Below, piece by piece: positions 29,901-37,626 of a stretch of DNA of 64,000 nt. Position 1 is the first letter of the stretch. Every line of letters begins with the position of its first letter. Under the pieces are notes generated by a model. The model worked only from the letters and a program-made list of their open reading frames with translations, had not been told where the DNA came from and did no database searches. Source of the DNA: Yoonia vestfoldensis SKA53 (GTDB taxonomy: Bacteria; Pseudomonadota; Alphaproteobacteria; Rhodobacterales; Rhodobacteraceae); assembly GCF_000152785.1 (NCBI RefSeq), contig NZ_CH672414.1:833472-897471 (forward strand). The letters are read 5' to 3'. The translations under genes and the position numbers were made by a program.

Positions 29901-32245
29901 CTCAAAATCGGAGAGGCTACGAACTCGCCCTCATCCGAGGCGATGTCATCAAGGTATTTGTATCGGGCAACAAGCAATCCCAACTGTTCCAGATTTGGGT
30001 TCGTGTAGCGCCAGCCTCTGCGCTGATCGACCCAGAAAAGATGTTGGAGGTTTTGACGTAAGATGGCTTCAGCATCATTGCGGCGCTCGCCTTTTACGCC
30101 TGTGTTGACGAGCCATTCATCTGCACGGTTACTGAACTCCGAAGCTGCAAGAAACTGTAGTGACCTTTGAACTTCCTGGCCAATATTGGCTTCTTCAAGC
30201 ACTCCCCCAGGAGCCTGCCTCAGGGCATTGATGATCGCCCCACGCAACATTGTGACAAACACAAAGTCGTTGAAATGACCCGCCTGCAACGCTGCATCCT
30301 GGCGGTTGTCGGTGAAGGCCAGAAGCTTGCGTGAATGCTTTTGGATTGTGGAATCCGGACTATTCATCCAGCGCAGGACAGTAGACAGCAGAATTGTGGT
30401 GGCTGAACTTCTGCTTTCAGCACTCAAAGATGCCAGTTTGTTCATATCCCGTGCAGAGGAGATATTCACATCACGACATGATGGGCAAAAACGATATTTC
30501 CCTGGAAGGAACCAAGCTTGTCTCATTCCGGAATGTGCTGTGCCATCAGGACGAACTGAGTATTGTTGCGCCCGTTTTTTCCGGTAAGTGGGCTTCAGAC
30601 GCTTTTCGCCGTTGGGCTTTTCGTCCAGCCATGCATCCGGATAATCTTCATCTTTTCCGGAAAATGTGAACTCGTCATCATTCGGCTGCGGCATCAAAAA
30701 GCCCCAGTCAGCTCCCTCATCATCCTCGTCGCCGTCTACAGGGATGTCATCGATTTCCCGCTTTTCGAAGACTTCCATGCCGTCATAGTTGCGCAGTGTG
30801 ACCGGATGGAACTCCTGACCACAGCTTCGGCAGAAGTGGGTTGGATAGAGGCGCTCTTCATCATTGATGGGGTTAAAGATCTGACCGCTGAAGGTCACGT
30901 CACGATGTCCCTCAGGACGCAGGGTCATATAAAGGCGTCCAGCACCCGCAACGAACTGGTGTAGCTTGAACGCAAAAAGCGGCGAATGTTCCTGACTGCC
31001 TGCAACACGGTCTTTTTCAGGAATGCTGTAGCCAATGAGCGTTTCACGCAAAGCGCTGGCACAAAGCTCCGCTGGGAGACCAGAATCCTGCGAAAGGGAG
31101 TTGGCCGCATCTTCCAAAGAGATCGGTTTTGCCCGCTCTGGCTTGGTTTCTACATTCTTGAGGCCGATCTTGGTCTCAACCCAGATTGCGAGCGGGTCAT
31201 CGAAGAAGTCGCTGTTCTTGAGGCCGATGGCGACCTCACCTTGAGCAGCCTGCTGAACGGCTTCTTTAAGCCCTGGTAGACCAGAGCTACCGATTTTAAT
31301 CGGGTTGGTAACCCTTTTCAGAGTTTCGGTAACGACAGCATCCGGCCCGATATCTGCACCAAAGATTTGACCTGCAATACGGGCAACAGCTTCGTTTTTC
31401 TCATGCTGTGCGCCTTCGGATGCCATTGTCGCAGAGGTGCCAATACACAAAGGTGGATTTTGTGGATCCCCGATACGAGAACGCAGGCGGCGCATCAGCA
31501 TAGCGACATCTGCACCCTGACGGCCACGGTAGGTGTGCAACTCGTCAAGAACGATAAACTGAAGCCCTTCGCAATTCTGCAAAACCTTGCGATCCAGATC
31601 GCTCTGGCGTGTCATCAGCAGTTCAAGCATCATGAAGTTGGTCAGCAGAATATCTGGCGGATTAGCCTTGATGAGTTCCCTGTCCTCAGCGCTCTCTTGA
31701 CCAGTATAGCGGGCATAGGTGACCAAGCCGCCCGTGGCGGAACCCAGATAACCCTCAAGTTCCTTGGCCTGACTGTTGGCCAGTGCGTTCATCGGATAGA
31801 CGATGATAGCCCGTGTTTTGGCTCCGCCTCCGGCTTTTTTTGCACGAATGGCCGCATCTATGATCGGAATAAAAAAGCATAATGATTTACCGGAGCCAGT
31901 GCCTGTTGTGACCACATAGCTCTGGCGGTCTTTAGCAAAGCTGATCGCCTGTTCCTGATGCTTTCTGAGCTTCAGGGTTGGGTCTTCTTGATTGGCAGGC
32001 CCCCATTTGTCAGTAAAGATATCCAGACATTCCGGTTCAAGGATACCGCCCTTAACGAAATCCCTGATGGACCCGCCGGAAGCGTAGTGTGGGTTAATCT
32101 GTAGAAGTGGCTCTGGCCAGAACCGCTTGTCATCATAAAGTGCATCGACTTTGGATGCGATCTCAGGTGAGCGGATTTTGGTGAAGGAGCGAGAAAACGC
32201 CTTGTATTGTTCGATAACAAAATGATCGAGATTGAATACGTCCAT
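26972..32245 (-). CDS. Giant DEAD/DEAH helicase with DUF1998 domain, DrmA/DrmB-like
   Basis: 1757 residues. Superfamily 2 core: Q-motif region LRKHQEQAI, motif I TGTGSGKS (114-121), motif II DELH (234-237), motif III SAT (271-273), a long insert with CxxC zinc pairs near residues 473 and 590, and motif VI QRSGRAGR near 1050. A zinc ribbon (CPSCG...CHVC) lies near 1358. The C-terminus has the DUF1998 four-cysteine cluster ECVAGCYRCVLSY near 1620. MrfA/YprA helicases have this order but are about half the length; DISARM splits the helicase (DrmA) and DUF1998 (DrmB) into two genes; DruE of Druantia is another giant DUF1998 helicase. Its start overlaps the repressor stop (TAATG). Likely a translocase that senses or unwinds invading DNA. 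Confidence 0.87.
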   Translation of the reverse strand: MDVFNLDHFVIEQYKAFSRSFTKIRSPEIASKVDALYDDKRFWPEPLLQINPHYASGGSIRDFVKGGILEPECLDIFTDKWGPANQEDPTLKLRKHQEQAISFAKDRQSYVVTTGTGSGKSLCFFIPIIDAAIRAKKAGGGAKTRAIIVYPMNALANSQAKELEGYLGSATGGLVTYARYTGQESAEDRELIKANPPDILLTNFMMLELLMTRQSDLDRKVLQNCEGLQFIVLDELHTYRGRQGADVAMLMRRLRSRIGDPQNPPLCIGTSATMASEGAQHEKNEAVARIAGQIFGADIGPDAVVTETLKRVTNPIKIGSSGLPGLKEAVQQAAQGEVAIGLKNSDFFDDPLAIWVETKIGLKNVETKPERAKPISLEDAANSLSQDSGLPAELCASALRETLIGYSIPEKDRVAGSQEHSPLFAFKLHQFVAGAGRLYMTLRPEGHRDVTFSGQIFNPINDEERLYPTHFCRSCGQEFHPVTLRNYDGMEVFEKREIDDIPVDGDEDDEGADWGFLMPQPNDDEFTFSGKDEDYPDAWLDEKPNGEKRLKPTYRKKRAQQYSVRPDGTAHSGMRQAWFLPGKYRFCPSCRDVNISSARDMNKLASLSAESRSSATTILLSTVLRWMNSPDSTIQKHSRKLLAFTDNRQDAALQAGHFNDFVFVTMLRGAIINALRQAPGGVLEEANIGQEVQRSLQFLAASEFSNRADEWLVNTGVKGERRNDAEAILRQNLQHLFWVDQRRGWRYTNPNLEQLGLLVARYKYLDDIASDEGEFVASPILSNASPEERKRALKAVYDHMRKGLAVDSGALNRLKLEELSGKNHNLIKSPWNIEEDRIVTSTIFMTDPPKRKEMKNKDEDKLLRGSPTSTIGRKIRDMTFAGRRIELKEVPEVMEGLLKASENYGSVVKEAGPFGGMGWRLAGSTVQFALDEAHENAELQNEYFVGVYLKIAEMLEAGGETLFGFEGREHTAQVEGDLRELREMRFRYGSDDRKSLIEAEEKLKNFKEDSRFLPTLFCSPTMELGVDISAMNVVYLRNAPPTAANYAQRSGRAGRSGQAALILTYCAAQSPHDQYFFERKTDLVDGVVVPPSIDLKNRDLVESHLNAEWLASLGMELKTDSIELDKNIKSNLDLTDPAKALLPEIRDVASAKRTAERASPLIDGVLKALEKDYAGDYPRWFKTRQQVTQNIVAQAPARFNETFNRWRDLLKAAERSIELADQALKDYTISPPERKAAEERRRMGEFQRSILLSNQSNKDNDFYLYRYLATEGFLPGYNFPRLPLMAYVQGGNDGRNQRYIQRARFLAISEFGPQSLVYHEGRAFRVDRALLKEAGDRDDGYLSTKARALCPSCGASHDGEHPERCHVCNTALSKSVPLTNLYKIENVGTRPAERITSNDEERKRQGFEIQTTFAFDASSYTASMAVTDDDGDIITVDYAQAAYISRINKGLRRRKDKSQIGFFINPKTGVWVGQPKDDGSDEERPDKLTQLIVPLVEDRKNALLIRFDEEWFAELGKESDKTLTTLQHALARGIEAVFQLEEGEILVEPTPSRQDRRALLFYEAAEGGAGALGQMISEKDSIALVARKALEIMHFEASSFDAAKKDVSALVQKPQVECVAGCYRCVLSYFNQPDHEHIERRDEDMQKMLLRLAFSTTSPPQETRRDPAPMDGVSVTSAIMVPDDFVLPQGDNDPLIIAGQSIKLVWRKKRIVALDDEHITDELQSALTAKGVTLFSLPPDPNQRAVVMDQLKAALKE

Positions 32246-33123
32246 TAAATACGCTCCTTCGTGCCCAAAACCTCATCGCGGTTCAAAAGCACAATCTGCT
32301 GATCTTGTGGTCTGCGTGCAGCTGGGTCTGTATCCAGCCCCAGGCGTTTGAGTGCATAAAACAGCATCGCTCTACGCAGTGTGATTTCACTCATGCCATC
32401 ATTCATCCCATAATCCAGTGCGATGACATATTTCTGGGTCGCTGAAAGCTCTGGATGCGGCCCAATTTTAAGGGTCACTTCCGTGTTCCAGTCACTGTCA
32501 TCAGTGGGGCTGGAAACTGGTTCCTGCGTGCCTGTCACTTCAAGAATCCGGCTCAGCAAGAAGTCTTTGAACACATTATCGTTCAAACAGAATGCCCGTG
32601 CATGCCAGCGGAAGCCGTCAAAAGCGAGACTATGCGGCTCTATCCAGCGCAAAGCCGGGTCTGGCCTACTGAATGACTGGTAGAGCACATGGATACCGTG
32701 ATGTTCACGTATGGCTAAGACCACATCCCGCAGCACATCAGGCTTCACACCCCTGACTGGGGTGGGGGGTGCGCCATAGCCAGGAAGGGGCAGGATCCAG
32801 CTCCGACTTGCCTCCAGAAGCCCTTGGTCTACAGCTTGCAGCTGAGCGAAGAACTCGGATGCATCAGGCTGCATGAAGCGGGGGCGGAAGTTCTTGCCCC
32901 GAACATAGGTGCGCAGGCTCTTGTCGTAGGAAAGGTTACTTTTGCGGCCTTCGATGTAGCTTGCGAGGTCGTTGGACGCCTGCTGCTTTGATATCCCGAA
33001 GACTTCCATAAGGTCGCTTCGGTTGATGTGACCCGACCAGTAGAGACGGAACTCGATGAACTGATACCGCTGTTCAACGGTCCAATTGGTCTTGCGTCTT
33101 GAAGCTGCTCGTGTCCCTACCAT
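32245..33123 (-). CDS. BrxR/CapW-type WYL transcriptional repressor
   Basis: 292 residues: an N-terminal winged helix-turn-helix (EQRYQFIEFRLYWSGHINRS, then DLMEVFGISKQQASNDLASY), a WYL domain (HGIHVLYQSFSRP, WIEPHSLAFDGFRWHARAFC) and a C-terminal WCX-like region. This layout and the opening residues match BrxR and CapW, which repress BREX, CBASS and other defence operons and respond to a ligand or damage signal through the WYL pocket. It is the first gene of the leftward operon, coupled to the DUF1998 helicase by a TAATG overlap. A perfect inverted repeat lies 11 bp upstream of the start codon, consistent with autoregulation. Confidence 0.92.
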   Translation of the reverse strand: MVGTRAASRRKTNWTVEQRYQFIEFRLYWSGHINRSDLMEVFGISKQQASNDLASYIEGRKSNLSYDKSLRTYVRGKNFRPRFMQPDASEFFAQLQAVDQGLLEASRSWILPLPGYGAPPTPVRGVKPDVLRDVVLAIREHHGIHVLYQSFSRPDPALRWIEPHSLAFDGFRWHARAFCLNDNVFKDFLLSRILEVTGTQEPVSSPTDDSDWNTEVTLKIGPHPELSATQKYVIALDYGMNDGMSEITLRRAMLFYALKRLGLDTDPAARRPQDQQIVLLNRDEVLGTKERI

Positions 33124-33133
33124 CGCTGCACCC

Positions 33134-33158
33134 TAGACGGGAAAATATCGCACGTCTA
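33134..33158. promoter_or_regulatory. Candidate operator of the WYL repressor
   Basis: Perfect inverted repeat TAGACG (33134-33139) and CGTCTA (33153-33158) with a 13-bp AT-rich spacer, in the 123-bp gap between divergent genes. On the leftward strand a TTACGT...GATATT pair with an 18-bp spacer could be the promoter, and the repeat would cover its -10. BrxR-type dimers bind inverted repeats of this kind just upstream of their own gene. Confidence 0.6.
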
Positions 33159-33246
33159 TTTATTAGAACGTAACATAAGCTGTTTTGTCGATGTTTTCTG
33201 TGTAAGGGTGGTCAGAACAACGATCTAGCAGGGGGCGGGTAGGGGT

Positions 33247-34431
33247 ATGGGACAGCAAGTGAAAAGATTGGTTGCTGGAACTACGCAAGACTTGCCCATC
33301 ACCATACATCCTCTGACGGCGCCGCTTCAGCTTGGTTTCTTCTTGATCTTGGTTCTCCTAGTCTCGGTGTTCTGGTCGGTCCCGGTTCGAGCTCAAATGC
33401 CAAAGGACATGCAATCTGATCGAGCAAGCAGATGCTTTCTAAAAATCGATGGCGTCATCTACGACACCGGCTCTTGTGCAATGAATGACGAAGATGAAGG
33501 CGTTATCCGGTTTGGTCAGCTCGATGAGTCCCCGCAGTCCGGCTATTGGGTTCATATCCAGAAAAATGACGATGGCAGTTTTGATGCCTCATGGAACGCT
33601 GAATATGGCGCAAGGCATGCCCACGTATCCATAGGTGAAGTCACCTATTCAAAGCAGGGAACAGCTGACTGCTGGTCAAATACGCACGCCATGCTCTGCA
33701 GGAATGTTTTGGAACACGAACCCCTTTACGACATCGGGTATTACCCAGAGCGTGAGCCAAGCCGTGTTCTGTTGGCTTATGTGGACGGTGTTGAGCATGA
33801 AATCGTTCACCCTGCCTGGGATGTTCTCTATCCGTTGCAGCTTGCGGAAAGACTTCAGTTGGACGGACATGAAGGTATGGAACAGATCGTGCTTCTGACC
33901 CATGGCGGTAATTGTTGCCCGCCATCACTGTCGGTTGTTTCTTATCGTGGAGACGGGTTTTTCAGCTTTCTGGATCCTGAACCAATAGATGGTGGCTGGG
34001 ATGGTTATGACATCCTGTTGGAGGGCGGTCGGACGGTCATAAGGGTCAAGCATTCACCCTATGGGTATGGCAACGATCAGACACAGCGAAGCCAGGATGA
34101 TTATGTCGTTGTTGATGGCGCATTGAGATTGGTTACCGAGCGGATCGAGACTTCAAGAGCAGCATCTGTGGCACGACTAAACCTGGTTGATGTCATACAG
34201 GCTGAGGGAAAACGGGACACTTTGGCGTTCGACATCAATAATGATGGAACAACGGATACCGTTGCCTGCACTTACTGGGAGCGGTGGGGGGTGTTGAACT
34301 GTGAAGCACAGATATCAGGCGTTTCTGAACCAATCAGTATGCAGTGCAAGGACGTATCGATCAGTCGTTTTGTTTCGGGTTTGAACCGGCAACATCAGCT
34401 ACTTTGTGATCGGGAAATAGTCGAGTATTAA
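33247..34431 (+). CDS. Secreted or membrane-anchored hypothetical protein
   Basis: 394 residues with a hydrophobic stretch LGFFLILVLLVSVFWSVPVRA ending in a plausible AxA signal-peptidase site (VRAQM), so it is probably exported. The mature part is acidic with several cysteine pairs (CFLKIDG...CAMND, CWSNTHAMLC), a GGNCCPPSL motif and a DINNDGTTD loop resembling a calcium-binding dockerin/EF-hand loop. I recognise no family. It is divergent from the repressor and shares its upstream region, so it may be under the same control. Whether it belongs to the defence system is unknown. Confidence 0.7.
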   Translation: MGQQVKRLVAGTTQDLPITIHPLTAPLQLGFFLILVLLVSVFWSVPVRAQMPKDMQSDRASRCFLKIDGVIYDTGSCAMNDEDEGVIRFGQLDESPQSGYWVHIQKNDDGSFDASWNAEYGARHAHVSIGEVTYSKQGTADCWSNTHAMLCRNVLEHEPLYDIGYYPEREPSRVLLAYVDGVEHEIVHPAWDVLYPLQLAERLQLDGHEGMEQIVLLTHGGNCCPPSLSVVSYRGDGFFSFLDPEPIDGGWDGYDILLEGGRTVIRVKHSPYGYGNDQTQRSQDDYVVVDGALRLVTERIETSRAASVARLNLVDVIQAEGKRDTLAFDINNDGTTDTVACTYWERWGVLNCEAQISGVSEPISMQCKDVSISRFVSGLNRQHQLLCDREIVEY

Positions 34432-34440
34432 TCAAGCCGA

Positions 34441-34686
34441 TCAGATAGCTGTCTTCGTATTCTTAAACATGTCCCTCCCTCTCACCATCCCAGCAATGAC
34501 CATCTTCCCGATCTGGTCTTCGTTCGCGTGGTCTTTCATCAATAAGCCTGACAACACAATATGACGAAGCCCCGCCAGCGAAACGGTCACCTTGGAAGCT
34601 GAGGGTTCATCAGAACTTTTCGCAACCAAGTGGTCGAGAGACTTCAAAGAATCATCAAGAGCAGATGACGCAAGGATCGTATTCAT
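34441..34686 (-). CDS. Small hypothetical protein
   Basis: 81 residues from an ATG at 34686 (a GTG at 34737 would give 98). The sequence is helical and amphipathic (MNTILASSALDDSLKSLDHL, then LRHIVLSGLLMKDHANEDQI) with no recognised domain. It is convergent with the secreted-protein gene, nine bases away. Composition is compatible with coding, but there is no strong ribosome site; treat as a plausible small island gene. Confidence 0.45.
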   Translation of the reverse strand: MNTILASSALDDSLKSLDHLVAKSSDEPSASKVTVSLAGLRHIVLSGLLMKDHANEDQIGKMVIAGMVRGRDMFKNTKTAI

Positions 34687-35112
34687 CTTCAACTTGTCTC
34701 TGACAGCGGGTGCCGCCACAAGTAAGGGGCAGACCACAAAAGGCCTAAACAGACAGATGCTTGTGAACGAGATATCGGTCGTGCTTTGATAGTGTGAAGG
34801 ACGGCGTCGCTGTGAGCAAGTCTATCACTCCAAGATTCTGCGGGGTGTCCACTGCCGCGTAACATCCTGATAGCGGATATTTTTAAGTCTGGTAGTTGCT
34901 CTATTCATATGGGGTCCCTAATTAACGCCACGATTAAAAAGGGCTTTATAGGGTGGATCAAAGTGCCGTTTCTGCCCCCACCAGCTATTAAGGGCTGAAC
35001 GCAGTTGGCTGAGCCTCTTGCGCTGCTGGTAGGGCCTGATCGAGGGGGCATGGGCGGTAGCGGTTATGCAGCTAGGTCAACTCGATTACTTAGGTCGGGC
35101 GAACCACTGCGT
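34687..35112. other. Non-coding stretch inside island
   Basis: About 425 bp without a convincing gene on either strand. It contains one copy of a 17-bp repeat (34906-34922) that recurs at 37487. Otherwise I see no structured element. Confidence 0.5.
34906..34922 (+). repeat. 17-bp direct repeat, copy 1
   Basis: CATATGGGGTCCCTAAT; the second copy at 37487-37503 differs at one position. The two copies bracket 2.6 kb that holds three unknown leftward genes and the hairpin array, which suggests a nested insertion or paired regulatory sites. Confidence 0.6.
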
Positions 35113-35754
35113 TTAGCCACGCATGGGCGTCCAGAGAACACTCGGCGTGTACCCCAGGGTGAACCACCCGGGTCGTGGCGCTGGGATGCTGTTTGTTGCC
35201 ACTGGTGTGGGCCATGCGTTGGATGCTCCACTGGCGGGCGGCTTGGCTGACTTGGCCTTTCGAGGATGCAAGGGGATGCCCTCTGGCTCCCCATCCGCCA
35301 TGACCGCCTTGATGTAAGGCTGAATCGATAGACCGAAGAACTTACGGACGTAGGCGTGTGCAGCCTTGGCTAAGTTCATCCGGTTGTCTGGACGGGGTGG
35401 CTCACGGAGCAGCTCAGGGTCGGTCAGGATGTTTCTGAGACCAGCATCGTGGGGGATTGCATCCAAGATTTCTTTCATAACCCCGAGGCGTTCATTGGGT
35501 GGCGCTGAGTAGATCATCTGCTTGAGACGTGATGCACGTTCATAGTGCTTTTGAGTGCGCTTGCGGTTCGCGGCGCTGCGATTACCCCTTGAGGCGTTCA
35601 TCTGGCAGCACCTTGAGCAGTAGAGTTGGTTCGACCGCTTGGGTGTGAACTCAACTTCACAGGCTTGGCAGTTTGCAGGGGAGCTGCCGCTTCGCTGGTC
35701 GTTGTGCTGGTCATTGTCATTGGGCATGGCTGTGGGTTCGATAAAATCGATCAT
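35113..35754 (-). CDS. Hypothetical protein with N-terminal zinc finger
   Basis: 213 residues from the ATG at 35754, chosen for its AAGGA nine bases upstream. Near the N-terminus CQACEVEFTPKRSNQLYCSRCC gives two CxxC pairs in a typical zinc-ribbon spacing, followed by a basic helical region (RSAANRKRTQKHYERASRLK) that could contact nucleic acid. The C-terminus is proline- and alanine-rich. Such proteins occur on alphaproteobacterial islands, but I know no assigned function. It lies inside the segment bounded by the 17-bp repeats. Confidence 0.65.
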   Translation of the reverse strand: MIDFIEPTAMPNDNDQHNDQRSGSSPANCQACEVEFTPKRSNQLYCSRCCQMNASRGNRSAANRKRTQKHYERASRLKQMIYSAPPNERLGVMKEILDAIPHDAGLRNILTDPELLREPPRPDNRMNLAKAAHAYVRKFFGLSIQPYIKAVMADGEPEGIPLHPRKAKSAKPPASGASNAWPTPVATNSIPAPRPGWFTLGYTPSVLWTPMRG

Positions 35755-36178
35755 GGGGTGTTTTCCTTGAGGATGCTTTGGGTGGGTGGCTGCTAAACCG
35801 CGTACGCACATGTAATGTATGACTGGGAGTGTGGTGCTTGCGTGGTACTCTGAGCGGACCCGAGGTCACCGCCTCGGGCTGGGCACAGAGGTGTCCTTGA
35901 GGTGAGACCGATTACGACCAACCCAACAAAATCAGCTGAGTTGTTGGTCATTGTGATATTGGGTGTACCTCAGGTGATCGCCTGAGGCGGTCCAAATGTA
36001 GATGCTTGAGTGTTGTTATTGGTTGGGACCACCTACCTGCACATACTAAGATCAGAGTTGGTCTTCATCACTGAGTTGGCCTCAGGCGATGGTCCTGAGG
36101 ATGGTCTCAGTGTAGCCGCTCAAGTGTTTGTATTGGGTTGGTTGTGGTGGTCATTAACTCAAGACACCTGACGAATAC
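35755..36178. repeat. Non-coding region with three repeated hairpins
   Basis: Three perfect 7-bp-stem hairpins occur at 35859-35878 (CCCGAGG/CCTCGGG), 35968-35987 (CCTCAGG/CCTGAGG) and 36080-36100 (CCTCAGG/CCTGAGG), with 6- or 7-base loops, spaced 109 and 112 bp apart. The sequence between them is also partly repeated (GGTT-rich blocks with TGTAG...TTGAG or CTCAAG). The stems covary between the first and the other two while keeping pairing. This could be a set of structured RNA units or protein-binding iterons. No gene is visible in the 424 bp. Confidence 0.7.
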
Positions 36179-36745
36179 TCATTTGTACAGGCCTACCATT
36201 ACGGATTTGAAGAGATCGTGGTCCTTGACCATTGCCTTGAGGAGCCACTCAGCGAGGAAGTCAGACCCCTTCCGCATCAGCGCGGTCCTGATCTGCTGAA
36301 CCTGCGTGTCGTTTGGGGCTTCTTCCCGCTCTCTCTCAGCGGCCTCAGCGGCACGTTCGATGACCTCTTCCTTCTGGTCACCGAAGGCACTCGAGTACGC
36401 CTCGAGCTTGGCCTTGGCGCTCTCGCGTTCACCTTCGGTGGACCCGCGTTCAGCTAGGGTCTGGAGCTTACCGATGGTCTTGAGGTCATCCTCAGTAGGC
36501 TCGAGGACAGGCTTGGGTGCCTTGTCGTTGTCCTTGAACTTGGCATGTAGGCCGCGAACAGTGCGGACACGGGGGTGGGCTTGGCGTGTCTCTCGGTATT
36601 CTGAGAGGTTACCTGAGGCCCACATGGCTGCTGCTCGTTCATTGGACTGATCCGCAAAACCAAGTTGGTTGTGCGCAAGCCATTCTCCAAACTCACGGTC
36701 ACCGGTGAACATCTCACGGCCTTCGTTGAGTGCTGCCCCGTACAT
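36179..36745 (-). CDS. Hypothetical island protein
   Basis: 188 residues. An in-frame ATG at 36760 exists, but a GGAGGG sequence seven bases before the ATG at 36745 makes MYGAALNEGREMFTGD the likelier start. The N-terminus (REFGEWLAHNQLG) resembles small plasmid and phage proteins related to DUF3102. The middle is rich in Glu, Lys and Ala and probably forms a coiled coil (EEVIERAAEAAEREREEAP). Function unknown. It is followed by the hairpin array and preceded by a second protein of similar style. Confidence 0.65.
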   Translation of the reverse strand: MYGAALNEGREMFTGDREFGEWLAHNQLGFADQSNERAAAMWASGNLSEYRETRQAHPRVRTVRGLHAKFKDNDKAPKPVLEPTEDDLKTIGKLQTLAERGSTEGERESAKAKLEAYSSAFGDQKEEVIERAAEAAEREREEAPNDTQVQQIRTALMRKGSDFLAEWLLKAMVKDHDLFKSVMVGLYK

Positions 36746-36894
36746 GAGCCAACCCTCCATCGTTTGGGTTTCCCCAGAGTGTACCAGCGACAGACCCTTG
36801 CGGGCCTTGGCGACGATACGCTGCTCCGTACATGGTTGCCTGATCGGTCGTGTTCATGCGTTCCGCCAAGTTGTCGGCAGCGGGTGCTGCTCAG

Positions 36895-37407
36895 TTACAC
36901 GTTGAGGATGTTCCTGATTTGTTTGAGTTGATCTTCCGTGGCACTGTTGAGATGTAGCCGGATGACCCTCAGGTGTACCCCAAGATACTTCGCGTTGATA
37001 TCTTCGGCTTCCTTGACGACGCAGGGTGCTCGGGGCTTTGGCTGGGGTTGGGGCGAGGCGGTTTCCGACTGAGTTTCCGCTCGAGCGGAATTTCGCGGCT
37101 CCTCTCGTTCCTCTCGATATGAACGATGCCGTTCAGCTTCTTCGACCGGGGACTTCCGCCCGTCAGCTATAGCGATGATATCGTAGGCTCGTGACTTCCC
37201 GATAGGGCAGTGGTTCAAGAGGAACTCAGCGAAGTTCATTGGCGCTCTTGGGTTTTGCAGGGTGTTAAGCTGTTCTTTCGCTTCCTTGAGGTACAGACCC
37301 GAAGACGTGTACTGTTCAGCGGCTTTACCTTCTGCTTTCTGTCCTGCCTTATAGTGGCCGTAAGCGTTGGCCCCGAGCTGTTCGAGTGGCATGTCTTTGA
37401 GGTTCAT
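36895..37407 (-). CDS. Hypothetical DUF3102-like protein
   Basis: 170 residues from the ATG at 37407 (AAAGG upstream; a GTG at 37431 is the alternative). The block YLKEAKEQLNTLQNPRAPMN followed by FAEFLLNHCPIGKSRAYDII resembles the DUF3102 pattern of small phage and plasmid DNA-associated proteins (length of step plus a helix-turn-helix-like segment). The rest is a charged linker (EEREEPRNSARAE) and a leucine-rich C-terminal helix. It is in the same direction as the two neighbouring unknown genes. Function unknown, DNA binding possible. Confidence 0.65.
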   Translation of the reverse strand: MNLKDMPLEQLGANAYGHYKAGQKAEGKAAEQYTSSGLYLKEAKEQLNTLQNPRAPMNFAEFLLNHCPIGKSRAYDIIAIADGRKSPVEEAERHRSYREEREEPRNSARAETQSETASPQPQPKPRAPCVVKEAEDINAKYLGVHLRVIRLHLNSATEDQLKQIRNILNV

Positions 37408-37486
37408 GTGTTTAGCCTTTCTGATGGGCACTGCGCTGGTAGCTGGTCGCCTTTCCGGACGCCCTGCTGGACCACTTTGGTTCTTA

Positions 37487-37503
37487 CATGTGGGGTCCCT
37501 AAT
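37487..37503 (+). repeat. 17-bp direct repeat, copy 2
   Basis: CATGTGGGGTCCCTAAT, one mismatch from the copy at 34906-34922 and in the same orientation. It sits 80 bp upstream of the 170-residue gene on the reverse strand. Confidence 0.6.
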
Positions 37504-37626
37504 GGATTGCCCCTCAGCGTCACTGTGCGGCGCACACAGCGCACCCTACAGCGTTGGCCAGCAAGTGGCCTGATTGGCTTAAGGTGACTCAAAGTGACTT
37601 AGGATTACTGTACGGCGCTACGGCCC

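Noticed and set aside
26972-32245. Canonical DISARM call for the operon
   Set aside because: No separate drmA, drmB or drmC genes and no PLD motif were found, so only a DISARM-like label is justified.
35859-36100. Hairpin repeats as a CRISPR array
   Set aside because: Units are about 110 bp apart, the repeats are short palindromes with varying sequence, and no cas genes are present.
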